DNA of 64,000 nt from the IMG/VR virus record IMGVR_UViG_3300043397_000067, positions 1 through 64,000 of that record. The stretch is one strand, 5' to 3'. Below are positions 6,566-14,888 of this stretch, one piece after another (position 1 is the first letter of the stretch; every line of letters starts with the position of its first letter). The notes under the pieces are model-generated. The model was not told the origin of the DNA, did no database searches, and worked only from the letters and a program-made list of their open reading frames with translations. This DNA is from a virus. The translations under genes were made by a program, and so were the position numbers.

Positions 6566-6768
6566 AAATCTGCGTAGACGGCGAAAAGCCTATTTACCTG
6601 CCGCTGGTAGGATACCAGAAGGTGTCTGTGGAGTTTGATCTCGAAGACCGTACCCCATACGATATGCTTAACTACACTGTAGGTATAACAGGCCAATACA
6701 ACGAGAAGTCTGAGTTTATTAAAAGCATACTAGTGCTTGAAGTGGCTGCAGAGCCTATAAAGGCATAA
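6556..6768 (+). CDS. Hypothetical small beta-rich protein
   Basis: The 70-residue product overlaps the previous gene by 10 bases. Alternating hydrophobic strands (KICVDG, YQKVSVEFDL, SILVLEVAAE) suggest a small beta domain. I do not recognise it. Confidence 0.55.
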   Translation: MRVKICVDGEKPIYLPLVGYQKVSVEFDLEDRTPYDMLNYTVGITGQYNEKSEFIKSILVLEVAAEPIKA

Positions 6769-6769
6769 C

Positions 6770-7207
6770 GTGGAAACATCTAATAGGCCTATGGTTGTAG
6801 GCGGCTTTTACAACTGGAAGAACCAGCCAGAAAGGCTTGTATATCTTGGCCGCAAGCAGCGTGGTTGGCAGTTCTTGCACCAGTTTGCTCTTGTGGATAG
6901 TCCACAGGAAGTACGGTACGAAGTTACTTCCGGCTACCTCTCTTACATAGAAGAGACAGGCAGACCAGAACAAGACCTAGTAGAGGTTAACGAGATTCTT
7001 GAGGAGCGAATGGCGATTGCAGGCATTAACCCGTTGAAGATGGGCAGAACTCTACGCTTTGCGGAGTTGTACGGTAGCGACTTACGCACAGTAGGTGTTG
7101 TTACTTACAAGCCAACGAACCCCGATATAGCAGCCCACAATGCCGCTATAGATAAGCGGCGCAAAGAAAAGTTACAAGCTCGTAGAGAGCGAAGGAGCTA
7201 TAGATGA
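6770..7207 (+). CDS. Hypothetical protein, basic tail
   Basis: The 145-residue product starts at GTG 6770, one base after the previous stop. The first 70 residues have an SH3-like look (GGFYNWKNQPERLVYLG, then WQFLHQFAL); the last 20 are almost all Arg and Lys and would bind nucleic acid. Function unknown. Confidence 0.6.
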   Translation: METSNRPMVVGGFYNWKNQPERLVYLGRKQRGWQFLHQFALVDSPQEVRYEVTSGYLSYIEETGRPEQDLVEVNEILEERMAIAGINPLKMGRTLRFAELYGSDLRTVGVVTYKPTNPDIAAHNAAIDKRRKEKLQARRERRSYR

Positions 7208-7653
7208 AAACCAACATTGAACTGGCGCGGGAAGCTGGAGAGCAGTTGACTATTTTTGCAGCAAAGTTTCCTGAAATGTTTGACCGCTACACCGCCGCAG
7301 TAGAAGCCCGCATGATGGCGAAGCTGCTGGAAGGTGCGGGGGAGCCGGTGGCGTGGCTTTATACATTGCGATACGGTCAAGAAATTGTCAATACAAGGGT
7401 GTCTGACTATCAACTTAACTATCCTTTTGGTGTTTGTGGTGCGGATTACCTACCAAAGAATCATGAGGGTGTTTCGTATGTAAAGCAGACACCACTTCAC
7501 ACCCCAGACAAGATAGCAGCAGCTGTGCTGCACAGGGAACAGGAAAACCTGAAAAGCTATCTCAAGCTGGCAGAAGTGAACAAGCAGCAAGCCGCAATCA
7601 TCAGAGACTTGCGCGAGGAAATAACTGCATGGCGTAACAGAGGAACGAAATGA
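7204..7653 (+). CDS. Phage protein of the EPVAW...PLHT type
   Basis: The 149-residue protein has the pattern common in accessory regions of proteobacterial phages: an N-terminal helix, then EPVAWLY, a Tyr/Gly-rich middle and TPLHTP, and a C-terminal coiled coil (EVNKQQAAIIRDLREEI). This family has no firm function as far as I know. ATGA overlap with the preceding stop. Confidence 0.65.
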   Translation: MKTNIELAREAGEQLTIFAAKFPEMFDRYTAAVEARMMAKLLEGAGEPVAWLYTLRYGQEIVNTRVSDYQLNYPFGVCGADYLPKNHEGVSYVKQTPLHTPDKIAAAVLHREQENLKSYLKLAEVNKQQAAIIRDLREEITAWRNRGTK

Positions 7654-7817
7654 AACGATTGGCTATTTTTGCACTTGTCTTATGTGTCTGTGCTGCTTTG
7701 GCGTGGATTGGTGGATTTAACTTTGACCAAAGAGGGAAAGATTCTTTTTTATGGAGCTTTTGCTCACTGATTGCTGCTGCATTGATAGCGACTTTCCCCG
7801 GACTTGACAAGGATTGA
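7650..7817 (+). CDS. Small membrane protein
   Basis: A 55-residue frame from ATG 7650 overlapping the previous stop (ATGA). It starts with MKR and a hydrophobic segment (LAIFALVLCVCAALAWIGG), then a second hydrophobic stretch (FCSLIAAALIATF). Either a two-helix inner-membrane protein or a secreted precursor. Function unknown. Confidence 0.6.
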   Translation: MKRLAIFALVLCVCAALAWIGGFNFDQRGKDSFLWSFCSLIAAALIATFPGLDKD

Positions 7818-7818
7818 C

Positions 7819-8229
7819 ATGACCAGAGCACTACTACAGCAGGCGCTGATGGCATTGGAAATTGGAGATAGCTTTAATCCGGGTGAAGCCCGGAGCATCT
7901 TGAGAAAGGTACTTGCGAAGCCTGAGCAGGAGCCAAAGCCGCTACCCGGCGCAGACTGGACTATTGACATACGCCGAAGGATGAATGGCGGCTGCTCAAA
8001 ACGTAAATGCGTATGCAAGGCGGAAGATGCACCAAACTGCATCTGGTGGGACGAGCCGGGTGATATACCACAGTCAGTACAACCAGCGCAGGAGCCGCTG
8101 ACCCTCGAAGAAATACGTGGACTGCTTACATCGGCGGGCTATGACAAATCTCCAGCACAGGCGCACGTTGATTTTGTTAACGGCCTTCGTCGTGGCGAGG
8201 AAGCTCATGGCATCGGGGGCAAAGCATGA
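7819..8229 (+). CDS. Hypothetical protein, Cys-rich middle
   Basis: I place the start at ATG 7819, one base after the previous stop, rather than the TTG at 7804 inside the upstream gene. The 136 residues have a helical N-terminus, a basic Cys cluster (GGCSKRKCVCKAEDAPNC) that may bind a metal, and a C-terminal PLTLEEIRGLL helix module. Typical accessory phage protein; role unknown. Confidence 0.6.
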   Translation: MTRALLQQALMALEIGDSFNPGEARSILRKVLAKPEQEPKPLPGADWTIDIRRRMNGGCSKRKCVCKAEDAPNCIWWDEPGDIPQSVQPAQEPLTLEEIRGLLTSAGYDKSPAQAHVDFVNGLRRGEEAHGIGGKA

Positions 8230-8372
8230 AAGTACCACCGAGTCATCCCGAATACAGCATGAGGTATGTTGAGTGCTCAAGATGCGGGTGTAGGTCTTTG
8301 GGTGATGTTGTTATTTTTCACTTAATCAACTGCCCTACAACAGCAGGAGGCAAAGCCTGTAAACATGAGTAG
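8226..8372 (+). CDS. Zinc-ribbon-like mini-protein
   Basis: A 48-residue frame linked to its neighbours at both ends (ATGA start; its stop is inside the start of the next gene). Five Cys and several His residues in the order CSRCGC, NC, ACKH suggest one zinc knuckle. No further match. Confidence 0.55.
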   Translation: MKVPPSHPEYSMRYVECSRCGCRSLGDVVIFHLINCPTTAGGKACKHE

Positions 8373-8655
8373 CATACCAGATGCAATTAAGACTCTATCT
8401 GCTGCGGTAGAGAAAGAGCATAAAAAGAAGCTGTCGAAGCTTCAATCTAAGCTCAACGCTGCAAATGTACGTGCAGATCAGTGGAGAGAAACTGCCCGTA
8501 AGTATCAAAAGCAGCTACTTGATCGTAGCAAGCTGCCGGATGAAGCGGTACAAACGATCAAGGACCTTCAAGTCGAACTTGATCGACTAGATCATCACGC
8601 AGGCAGTAAAGCCTACTCAAATGCAACAGACTTTTTAAGGAGAGCTAGGAAATGA
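8365..8655 (+). CDS. Coiled-coil protein
   Basis: The 96-residue product is almost fully helical, with heptads from Val14 to about Asp72 and many Lys/Glu. SD AGCAGGAGG lies upstream. Function unknown. Confidence 0.6.
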   Translation: MSSIPDAIKTLSAAVEKEHKKKLSKLQSKLNAANVRADQWRETARKYQKQLLDRSKLPDEAVQTIKDLQVELDRLDHHAGSKAYSNATDFLRRARK

Positions 8656-8957
8656 TTACAGTAGAAATTACGTTGTTTACCATCAGGCTTGAAGGTAAGC
8701 TACTATATGCAGTACCCATCAGAGATGAGGAAGAGGAGGTGATGTACTCATACCCAAAGGTGCATATGCCAAATATAGCTGAGTTTGTCGGAGAGGTAAG
8801 TAGGGTGTACGCTAGATACCCGGAAGCAATAGGTGGTGCAGTTATCGCCTATACGGGTGATAGTACAGATGTGCGTATTAGTACATACGCAGGAATGATG
8901 CCCTCAATTGGTAAGCTTGTAGCTGCAGTCGAGACAAAGACAGTAACCGTAGTATAG
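8652..8957 (+). CDS. Hypothetical alpha/beta protein
   Basis: The 101-residue product has ATGA overlap with the coiled-coil gene. Four hydrophobic strands and one helix, an acidic loop (RDEEEEV). Not recognised. Confidence 0.55.
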   Translation: MITVEITLFTIRLEGKLLYAVPIRDEEEEVMYSYPKVHMPNIAEFVGEVSRVYARYPEAIGGAVIAYTGDSTDVRISTYAGMMPSIGKLVAAVETKTVTVV

Positions 8958-8996
8958 GGTTAGCCCTAATTGGCAACAAAACTTGAAAGGAACAAA

Positions 8997-9293
8997 ATGG
9001 GATTTCCAGTACATAACCCGTTTGTTGCAAAAGCGCAACAAGCCAAACGCAAGAAAGCAGTTGGGTGGCTTGCAGTAGGCGGCATCATGGCCGTTACATT
9101 TTTATCCGGTGCAGCCACAATGCTGCCCGTTAGCGACAAGTTGGTGGCAGATGCCTACAGCAAAGGCTATAAAGACGCAGTGGAGAACACAGAGTGGTCG
9201 GAAGTAATACTGAGCAATCAGAAGCAAGTGTCAGCAACGTGCAACCAGTGGTGGTTCGGAATGAACGCCTCGCAGCGTGTGATAAGGAGATAG
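8997..9293 (+). CDS. Single-pass membrane protein
   Basis: SD GAAAGGAA points to ATG 8997, giving 98 residues, rather than the TTG at 8970. A basic N-terminus (QQAKRKKA) precedes one membrane helix (VGWLAVGGIMAVTFLSGAA); the C-terminal 50 residues would face the periplasm by the positive-inside rule. Role unknown. Confidence 0.6.
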   Translation: MGFPVHNPFVAKAQQAKRKKAVGWLAVGGIMAVTFLSGAATMLPVSDKLVADAYSKGYKDAVENTEWSEVILSNQKQVSATCNQWWFGMNASQRVIRR

Positions 9294-9297
9294 AGAA

Positions 9298-9591
9298 ATG
9301 CAGAAAGCAAGGGCTATGGCCGTTTCCCTCGGCCTTGATGCACCAGAAGACACCTTCAAGTTCGATACCTCAGTTGCCGCTGCCTTTAGTGACGCTTATA
9401 TCCGGGAGCGGTGCAAGTACCTAGGAATGAACAGCATCTTTAACCCAAAGATACTTGAAGTAGAGGCCCAGTGGCGCATAGTATATAGAAAAGAGGGTGC
9501 AGTCAATTCAATAGTAATTGCTGGCAACTCCAAGTCTATATCGGAAGGCTCCACTGGTTTAGAGATTTTGAACATGGAGAGAATTAAATGA
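9298..9591 (+). CDS. Hypothetical protein
   Basis: The 97-residue product has SD AAGGAG before ATG 9298. Mixed helix and strand; no motif that I know. Confidence 0.55.
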   Translation: MQKARAMAVSLGLDAPEDTFKFDTSVAAAFSDAYIRERCKYLGMNSIFNPKILEVEAQWRIVYRKEGAVNSIVIAGNSKSISEGSTGLEILNMERIK

Positions 9592-9836
9592 GATTTGAAA
9601 ACATTTGGGATGCGGTGAAACGCGTAGAAGAGCTTGAGGAGCAGGTATCTTTACTAACTAAGTCTTACGTAGACTTGAGCAAGGAGTACAACGGCCTTGC
9701 TTCTTTATCAGAGCAGCAGGAACAGGGACTCAAGATGTATGAGTCGCACATCACTACTGCTCAAGGCGTGTTTGAGCGACTTGGTGTGGCAAAGGAAGTG
9801 CCACTGTTTATGGCACTCATGAGGGACCCAGTATGA
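9588..9836 (+). CDS. Small coiled-coil protein
   Basis: The 82-residue product overlaps neighbours by 4 bases on each side. Residues 8-65 are an unbroken charged helix (VKRVEELEEQVSLLTKSYVDL). Function unknown. Confidence 0.55.
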   Translation: MRFENIWDAVKRVEELEEQVSLLTKSYVDLSKEYNGLASLSEQQEQGLKMYESHITTAQGVFERLGVAKEVPLFMALMRDPV

Positions 9837-10015
9837 GCGACTACATGAGAAGTGTGCTAATGCTTGTAGTTAGCATAGTGTCACTGCTAACCCTGCTAGT
9901 TGCTGCCGTCAAGTTTCCAGTGTCAGATGGTTACGTCCTTTCTGGCTTATTCTTGTCAGCATTTATCAACACGTTTGCAATCGTAGTAAACGCAATCCGG
10001 GTATTTAAAACATGA
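9833..10015 (+). CDS. Two-helix membrane protein
   Basis: The 60-residue product has two hydrophobic helices (VLMLVVSIVSLLTLLVAA and YVLSGLFLSAFINTFAIVV) joined by a short loop with Lys and Pro. ATGA overlap. It could be an accessory holin-like or superinfection-exclusion protein, but nothing decides this. Confidence 0.55.
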   Translation: MSDYMRSVLMLVVSIVSLLTLLVAAVKFPVSDGYVLSGLFLSAFINTFAIVVNAIRVFKT

Positions 10016-10263
10016 ACATTAATGTACTATACGCCCAACAGGTAGAGATTCATATCCTGCGACGAGAGGGCGCTATCGTGGATGTTTACACAGACCCTGA
10101 ACAGTGTAAGCGAGACATGAAAACCTTGCGTAAGAACTCTGAGTACTGGCGCATTGAGACGCGTCAAACCGCACCGCACGGGCTTACCAGCCTTCCAGCC
10201 CCGGAACTTCACACAAAGAAGGTACGTAGAGTGCCAGCAGGGACTATCAGTGGTGCATTTTAG
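10012..10263 (+). CDS. Hypothetical protein
   Basis: The 83-residue product overlaps the previous gene by ATGA. Strand-rich N-terminus, then Pro/Thr-rich tail. Not recognised. Confidence 0.5.
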   Translation: MNINVLYAQQVEIHILRREGAIVDVYTDPEQCKRDMKTLRKNSEYWRIETRQTAPHGLTSLPAPELHTKKVRRVPAGTISGAF

Positions 10264-10441
10264 TACAGAACGGATACTGCACTGGCTAATATTACTGGTG
10301 CTAGCAGCACTAGGTTACTGCGTAGGGGTTGGTATTCTAGCTTATAGAGAGTCGGAAAGAGCTAGAATATGTAAGTACGAACATGGTGGAGTCTACATCA
10401 AGGAGCAGAACCTGTGCAAAGTAAAAAGAGAGGCAGCTTAA
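10253..10441 (+). CDS. Small membrane protein
   Basis: The frame is open further upstream inside the previous gene, but the likely start is GTG 10253 (or 10250), overlapping that gene's end. This gives 62 residues with one membrane helix (ILHWLILLVLAALGYCVGVG) and a soluble tail with two Cys. Confidence 0.5.
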   Translation: MHFSTERILHWLILLVLAALGYCVGVGILAYRESERARICKYEHGGVYIKEQNLCKVKREAA

Positions 10442-10611
10442 GCTCTATAGCAGATATTATAGCTGCGATAGAGCGGGATAAGGTGAAGTCCCGCTTAAAA
10501 GCTGCATTTGGTTCTGCTAAACCAGCAAGGGTAAAATCTATGGAAGACCCACTTGATACAACTGCAGGCATTCGTGCTGCAGATAAATTAAGGAAAAGCA
10601 AGGATGCCTAG
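10414..10611 (+). CDS. Small basic helical protein
   Basis: The 65-residue product has GTG start with SD AAGGAG 9 bases before, and overlaps the membrane gene by 28 bases. Lys-rich amphipathic helix (IIAAIERDKVKSRLKAAFG). Unknown. Confidence 0.5.
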   Translation: MQSKKRGSLSSIADIIAAIERDKVKSRLKAAFGSAKPARVKSMEDPLDTTAGIRAADKLRKSKDA

Positions 10612-10963
10612 TGACCTTTACGATAGACCAGTAGGTCTGCTAGACCTTAAACAAGGGTCAATTATTTCCAACGCTACTGCGGGACCTTGGTATCACTGCC
10701 AACCATATATGGCGCTACCGTCGCGCATGACTATTCACGGTAAGGTCCCCGGTACAAGGGTGGACTTTGTTTCAACAAAGAAAGCGCCAATACATAGCAA
10801 AATAATCTCCCCCGCTCAGGGTAGAGATGCCTGTATGTCTTCTGATGACATGGCGTTCATAGCTGAGTTCAACCCTGTTAAAGTTAAAGCACTACTTGAC
10901 TATATCGAGTACTTAGAAAGGAAATTAGATGGACTTGAACCTTGCCTGTTCACAAGCACTTGA
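10604..10963 (+). CDS. Ead/Ea22-like protein
   Basis: The 119-residue product has the layout of Ead/Ea22-type accessory proteins of lambdoid and related phages: SNATAGPWYHCQPY near residues 23-36, a beta-rich middle, then ACMSSDDMAFIAEFNP followed by KVKALLDYIEYLERK. The role of this family in lambda is not settled. The assignment rests on pattern only. Confidence 0.5.
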   Translation: MPSDLYDRPVGLLDLKQGSIISNATAGPWYHCQPYMALPSRMTIHGKVPGTRVDFVSTKKAPIHSKIISPAQGRDACMSSDDMAFIAEFNPVKVKALLDYIEYLERKLDGLEPCLFTST

Positions 10964-11387
10964 TAGAATTAAGGACTCAATAGACATGTCAGTAGCCAGT
11001 CACAAGCTACTGATGACACTCTCATGGATTCGCCATGAGAGAAACTACCCAGAGTTGTACGACGAGTTTCCGGGCATGCTTCTGGACTTGATGGATAAGA
11101 AAGAATACGCGGCGTACCAGTATGCAGAGGCTGGGTTTATCCACGCCTTTAAGAGCCTACTTGGCGGGGAGACCGACAGAAGTGGAGTCTCCCAAAAGGA
11201 CTGGCAGCAGATAAAAGAGAGTGTTTGGAAGTTGCAAGATCAAGCAGCTTTGGCGGGGATTGCATCAACCCTTGCGAGAGAACTTGAGATTCAGTTGCTA
11301 ACTAACCACGACTATAAGTACTACGAGTCTGGGATGGAAGCGCTTAGTAGCTATAACTCAGCTTTAGTAAGGAGTAGGTATGTCTGA
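10929..11387 (+). CDS. Hypothetical all-alpha protein
   Basis: The 152-residue product starts at ATG 10929 with SD AAAGGAAA and overlaps the Ead-like gene by 35 bases. Nearly all helical, with many Tyr and Leu. No family recognised. Confidence 0.6.
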   Translation: MDLNLACSQALDRIKDSIDMSVASHKLLMTLSWIRHERNYPELYDEFPGMLLDLMDKKEYAAYQYAEAGFIHAFKSLLGGETDRSGVSQKDWQQIKESVWKLQDQAALAGIASTLARELEIQLLTNHDYKYYESGMEALSSYNSALVRSRYV

Positions 11388-11703
11388 CATTAACATGATG
11401 ATTGCAGAGACTGCTTTGGATAATATGTTCAAGCGGGGCTTCCTTGACATTACTTCTGTAAGAACGGTAGCAGAGTTGCTAGGAAAAGCACAGCAGGGTT
11501 CTGCATGGTTGAAGCTTAGTGCTCTACACTGCGTACACTTCGATAAGATGCCACAGGAACTTAGGATTATGGTCCCGGACCTTATCCGGGAAGCTCTTGA
11601 TATGCCAGAGTTCCAGTTCTCTTTGAAGCCAAAGGTAGTTACTCTTTCTATGGTGGAAGAGGTGCCAAAGGCAAGACCACGTTGGAAACTTTTAGGAGGT
11701 TAG
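11380..11703 (+). CDS. Hypothetical protein
   Basis: The 107-residue product has SD AAGGAG 6 bases before ATG 11380, overlapping the previous stop. Helical; not recognised. Confidence 0.55.
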   Translation: MSDINMMIAETALDNMFKRGFLDITSVRTVAELLGKAQQGSAWLKLSALHCVHFDKMPQELRIMVPDLIREALDMPEFQFSLKPKVVTLSMVEEVPKARPRWKLLGG

Positions 11704-11704
11704 T

Positions 11705-12172
11705 ATGGAAGAAGGTACAGTAGTAGTAACCAAGAACAGGCAAGGACAGATTCTTGCAGTTACTCGTCAGGACGAAGACGGTAAGATTTTGAAGATTATC
11801 TCAAAGTCTGAACCGCTGGGTGGATACAGGATAAACACTGACTCTAAGGTAGCAGTAGCTACCGACTATTTCTGGCAAGAAATGAAGTCATGCCCGAAAG
11901 AAGTTACAGTGCAACTACTTAACGAGGGCGGCACAGCTACCTACGGAATTTGGGACGGCAAAGACCCACAGTGGCAGGGGTGGGCTCCTGCACCTAGACG
12001 AAGACTTACTCATGGCATGAAGGGCACTGTACTCAAGCCCTGCCCTGATCGTGATACCTGCAAGTGTGTAATTGATGAATGTACGAAAGAGGGATACTAT
12101 GACGCAAGCCTTGACGCAGTACGAGCAAGACGTAAGGACGAGCTTAGAGCAGGTTTTGATTCAGGCGGATAA
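11705..12172 (+). CDS. Hypothetical protein with WQEM...CPK module
   Basis: The 155-residue product follows a perfect SD (AGGAGG). It contains a module seen in many phage accessory proteins (YFWQEMKSCPKEVTVQLL, then a Gly/Trp-rich strand pair), followed by a Cys cluster (CPDRDTCKC, DEC) and an Arg-rich tail. Function unknown. The last 74 bases overlap the next gene. Confidence 0.6.
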   Translation: MEEGTVVVTKNRQGQILAVTRQDEDGKILKIISKSEPLGGYRINTDSKVAVATDYFWQEMKSCPKEVTVQLLNEGGTATYGIWDGKDPQWQGWAPAPRRRLTHGMKGTVLKPCPDRDTCKCVIDECTKEGYYDASLDAVRARRKDELRAGFDSGG

Positions 12173-12452
12173 AGAAGAACATTGGAACGGCCTACCACGG
12201 GACCTTATCATGTGGATGGATATGTATGAGGGTAATAAGAAAACCCCACGCAACCTGTTCTACCACCTGAGAATGATTGGTACACCAGTACCTAGCTGGC
12301 TTGAGAGTGAAGCAGAGATGAAGAACCTTGATAGCGTACCCAGCAAGGGTACAAGGGTAATGATTATTTTCAGGGCTGTGCTGGAAAACGCTATTGCTGC
12401 CGAGGTAAAATCTCGGGCTAAAGAGGTACAAAATGCTCAGAGTCCAGTCTAA
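12099..12452 (+). CDS. Hypothetical protein
   Basis: I choose ATG 12099 (SD AAAGAGGGA just upstream) over earlier in-frame starts, giving 117 residues, mostly helical with one Trp/Met-rich helix (LIMWMDMY). Not recognised. Confidence 0.55.
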   Translation: MTQALTQYEQDVRTSLEQVLIQADKEEHWNGLPRDLIMWMDMYEGNKKTPRNLFYHLRMIGTPVPSWLESEAEMKNLDSVPSKGTRVMIIFRAVLENAIAAEVKSRAKEVQNAQSPV

Positions 12453-12780
12453 ACGTGATGGCTTTTACGTGCAGGAGAAGTACTTGTACTTCTTTTGGAA
12501 AGACAAGCTAGGCCCGGTATCTTTCCACGAAGCTGCGCTTTACTTCTACTCCTCAACGGGCAAGCACCGGCTGCTTGCCATGGATAAAGGCAACAAGTCA
12601 GACCTGTATATGCGCCTTGGTTCCTCACATTTCCCGCCTATCAACTCTGTTATCTTCTTTGAAGCCTGCCGGGCCTTCAAGCCTTTCGATATCGGAGAGC
12701 AGCGCAGGCTGTACCAAGCCTTGCAGAGGTTTGAACAGTCCTGCATTGACAAGGGCACCCACATGAGGACTGGGAAATGA
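12433..12780 (+). CDS. Hypothetical protein, aromatic-rich
   Basis: The 115-residue product has SD GAGGT before ATG 12433 and overlaps its neighbours on both sides. Many Phe and Tyr (YLYFFWKDKLG). No known fold. Confidence 0.55.
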   Translation: MLRVQSKRDGFYVQEKYLYFFWKDKLGPVSFHEAALYFYSSTGKHRLLAMDKGNKSDLYMRLGSSHFPPINSVIFFEACRAFKPFDIGEQRRLYQALQRFEQSCIDKGTHMRTGK

Positions 12781-13106
12781 ACTCAGCCGCTGCCGAGAAA
12801 ATAACAGACATTCTCACAAATACAGCTACTGTTAAGGGTGCGGAGTCCGCAAAGAGAATATCTATCCTTGTAAATGTACTCACATACTTCAACTCCCACG
12901 CAGGACTTGTAGTAGAGTGGTCACAGCTTACGGGTACAGATGCAAAAGAAGCTACAAGTCGGGGTGCCTCAGTTATAGCCGCAGGGCTAGAGCTTGTAAG
13001 GGATATACTGGAGCATCAAGTACAAGCTGGCTACATTAGCATTGAGGACGCTCAAGAGGAAGCTAATACGATCATCAACTTATCAAATGTAGTAGTAAAG
13101 GGATGA
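12777..13106 (+). CDS. Hypothetical all-alpha protein
   Basis: The 109-residue product is joined to both neighbours by ATGA overlaps. Helical throughout; no cysteines. Not recognised. Confidence 0.55.
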   Translation: MNSAAAEKITDILTNTATVKGAESAKRISILVNVLTYFNSHAGLVVEWSQLTGTDAKEATSRGASVIAAGLELVRDILEHQVQAGYISIEDAQEEANTIINLSNVVVKG

Positions 13107-13552
13107 AGAAGAGCTACGCGCAGAGAACGGAAGAAAGCAGATTTTATAAAGCTCTACTGGACGAGAAAACCAGAAAAGAGATGATGCTACACGCAGAGAG
13201 TGCGTTAGACCTTATCTTAACTGGCGTTGGTACTCAGCATGCATGGATGCTAGTATGTACGCTAATAAATATGTCGTACATATGTGATAAAATGTATTTT
13301 GCAAGTTGTGGGCCTGAAATTAAGGCTGCAATGAGAGCACATAAAAACTGCGGAGCAAGGTTTATTTCTCATAGCAGGTACGGATACTCAGGGTTAGAGC
13401 TTGAAGACATAAGGAGTGTATTTGCAATATACGAGCAGCAGCTATCTTTACTAACCCGCGGTGAGTACAACAACATGGTAGGTGTCTTTAACAAGGCACT
13501 TACAGACTTTAACAACAACCCTCAACTATTAAGAGTCACAGATGCAGATTGA
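13103..13552 (+). CDS. Hypothetical protein
   Basis: The 149-residue product is helical with a short Cys-containing segment (CDKMYFASCGPE) and an AT-richer coding sequence than its neighbours. Not recognised. Confidence 0.55.
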   Translation: MKKSYAQRTEESRFYKALLDEKTRKEMMLHAESALDLILTGVGTQHAWMLVCTLINMSYICDKMYFASCGPEIKAAMRAHKNCGARFISHSRYGYSGLELEDIRSVFAIYEQQLSLLTRGEYNNMVGVFNKALTDFNNNPQLLRVTDAD

Positions 13553-13931
13553 AGTAAACAGCCCGAAACACAAAGCCTTACATGTTCTATCTGTAAACGG
13601 TATCGCTACCTTACACCAGTTAATGGTGCAGTGCCGCGTAAACCATGTGCGGGTAGATGTATTTGAGGAAGACGAAATGAAGCCGCTAACCCGTGCTGGG
13701 CTTGTCACCCGGAACGGCCACCACTTTGCGCCCACGTTCGAGGGCCGCAAACGGGCGATGGAGCTTCGCCAGCAGCAGGGCCAGCCCCAAGTGCCAATGA
13801 CGCCCGGAACGCTCGTGCCGCGCTTTACCAAGACTTTCTATGACGGCAAGGAACTTGGAAGGACTAGCAACCGAGAGGGTGCTTACGACTACAAAGATAA
13901 ACCATCAATCTTTAACGGAAGGCCAGTATGA
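13542..13931 (+). CDS. Possible winged-helix protein
   Basis: The 129-residue product overlaps its neighbours by 11 and 4 bases. Residues 1-70 read like a winged helix (HKALHVLSVNGIATLHQLMV, then GLVTRNGHHFAPTFEGRKRAM). The C-terminal part is Pro/Gly-rich. It lies just before the ligase gene. Confidence 0.5.
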   Translation: MQIEVNSPKHKALHVLSVNGIATLHQLMVQCRVNHVRVDVFEEDEMKPLTRAGLVTRNGHHFAPTFEGRKRAMELRQQQGQPQVPMTPGTLVPRFTKTFYDGKELGRTSNREGAYDYKDKPSIFNGRPV

Positions 13932-14887
13932 GTACTAAAAAATGTATGCGGTCAGTAGCCCCTGACTACGAGAAATATCCACTTAGGTTCCCATTCTACG
14001 CCAGCCCCAAGCTGGACGGCATCCGTGGGTATATGGATAATGGCTCCAAAACAAAGTCTGGTAAGACTATACCAAATAACCACATCAGAAACTGGCTAGA
14101 CGAATACATGCCAAACGGTATGGACTTTGAGATTATCTCAGGTGCGCCAAACCTGACCAAGGAAACCTACGCAAAGACATTCAGTGCGGCAATGACCATC
14201 GAAGGTGTGCCTGACTTTGACCTGTATGTGTTCGATGTGTTCAATATGGACGAGTTAACGAAGACCGAACGACTCAGCTACATGAGCAAGGTGCTTGGAG
14301 AGTCTGGCCTTAACGTGCTAGCGCTTGATACCGCCTTCTCAAGACCTTATGTGCATGTACCGGGTACGCAGCGTGTAGTGCTTGTGCTGCCTGTGCGAAT
14401 TGAGAATCAAGAGAAGCTTGACGCCTACTACGACTTGTGCCTTGAGAACGGCTATGAAGGCGTTATAATTGCAAGGCCTGATGGCCTATATAAGCACGGC
14501 AAGTGTACGGAAAAAGAGCAGATTCAAATGAAGCTCAAACCGGAAGACACCAGAGATGCCTTAATCTTGTCTATGTACGAAGCCATGCACAACGGCAACG
14601 AGGCTTTCACAAACGAGATTGGAGAAACCAAGCGCACCAGCCACCAAGAAAACAAGGTTGGTATGGGTACGCTTGGAGGCTTCAATGTTCGTGACCTTAT
14701 ATCGGGACTTGAGTTCAAGGTTGGTCCGGGCAAGCTCTCCCACAAAGAGCGTAAAGAAGCTTGGGATAACCAAGCAAACTATACACACATCAAGTACACG
14801 TCCATGACATACGGTGTTAAGGATGCACCAAGACACCCAAGGTTTGACTCTTGGTTACACGCGGCTGATATTTTCCCAAAGGAGTAA
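13928..14887 (+). CDS. ATP-dependent DNA ligase
   Basis: The enzyme seals nicks with ATP through an enzyme-AMP intermediate. At 319 residues it has the size of minimal phage ligases. Motif I is SPKLDGIRGY with the adenylated Lys near residue 29; motif III is MDFEIISG, motif IV YEGVIIARP and motif V QMKLKP. An OB-fold region follows. ATG 13928 has SD GGAAGG and ATGA overlap with the previous gene. It opens the DNA metabolism block and probably joins Okazaki fragments made by the primase and polymerase downstream. Confidence 0.92.
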   Translation: MSTKKCMRSVAPDYEKYPLRFPFYASPKLDGIRGYMDNGSKTKSGKTIPNNHIRNWLDEYMPNGMDFEIISGAPNLTKETYAKTFSAAMTIEGVPDFDLYVFDVFNMDELTKTERLSYMSKVLGESGLNVLALDTAFSRPYVHVPGTQRVVLVLPVRIENQEKLDAYYDLCLENGYEGVIIARPDGLYKHGKCTEKEQIQMKLKPEDTRDALILSMYEAMHNGNEAFTNEIGETKRTSHQENKVGMGTLGGFNVRDLISGLEFKVGPGKLSHKERKEAWDNQANYTHIKYTSMTYGVKDAPRHPRFDSWLHAADIFPKE

Positions 14888-14888
14888 T

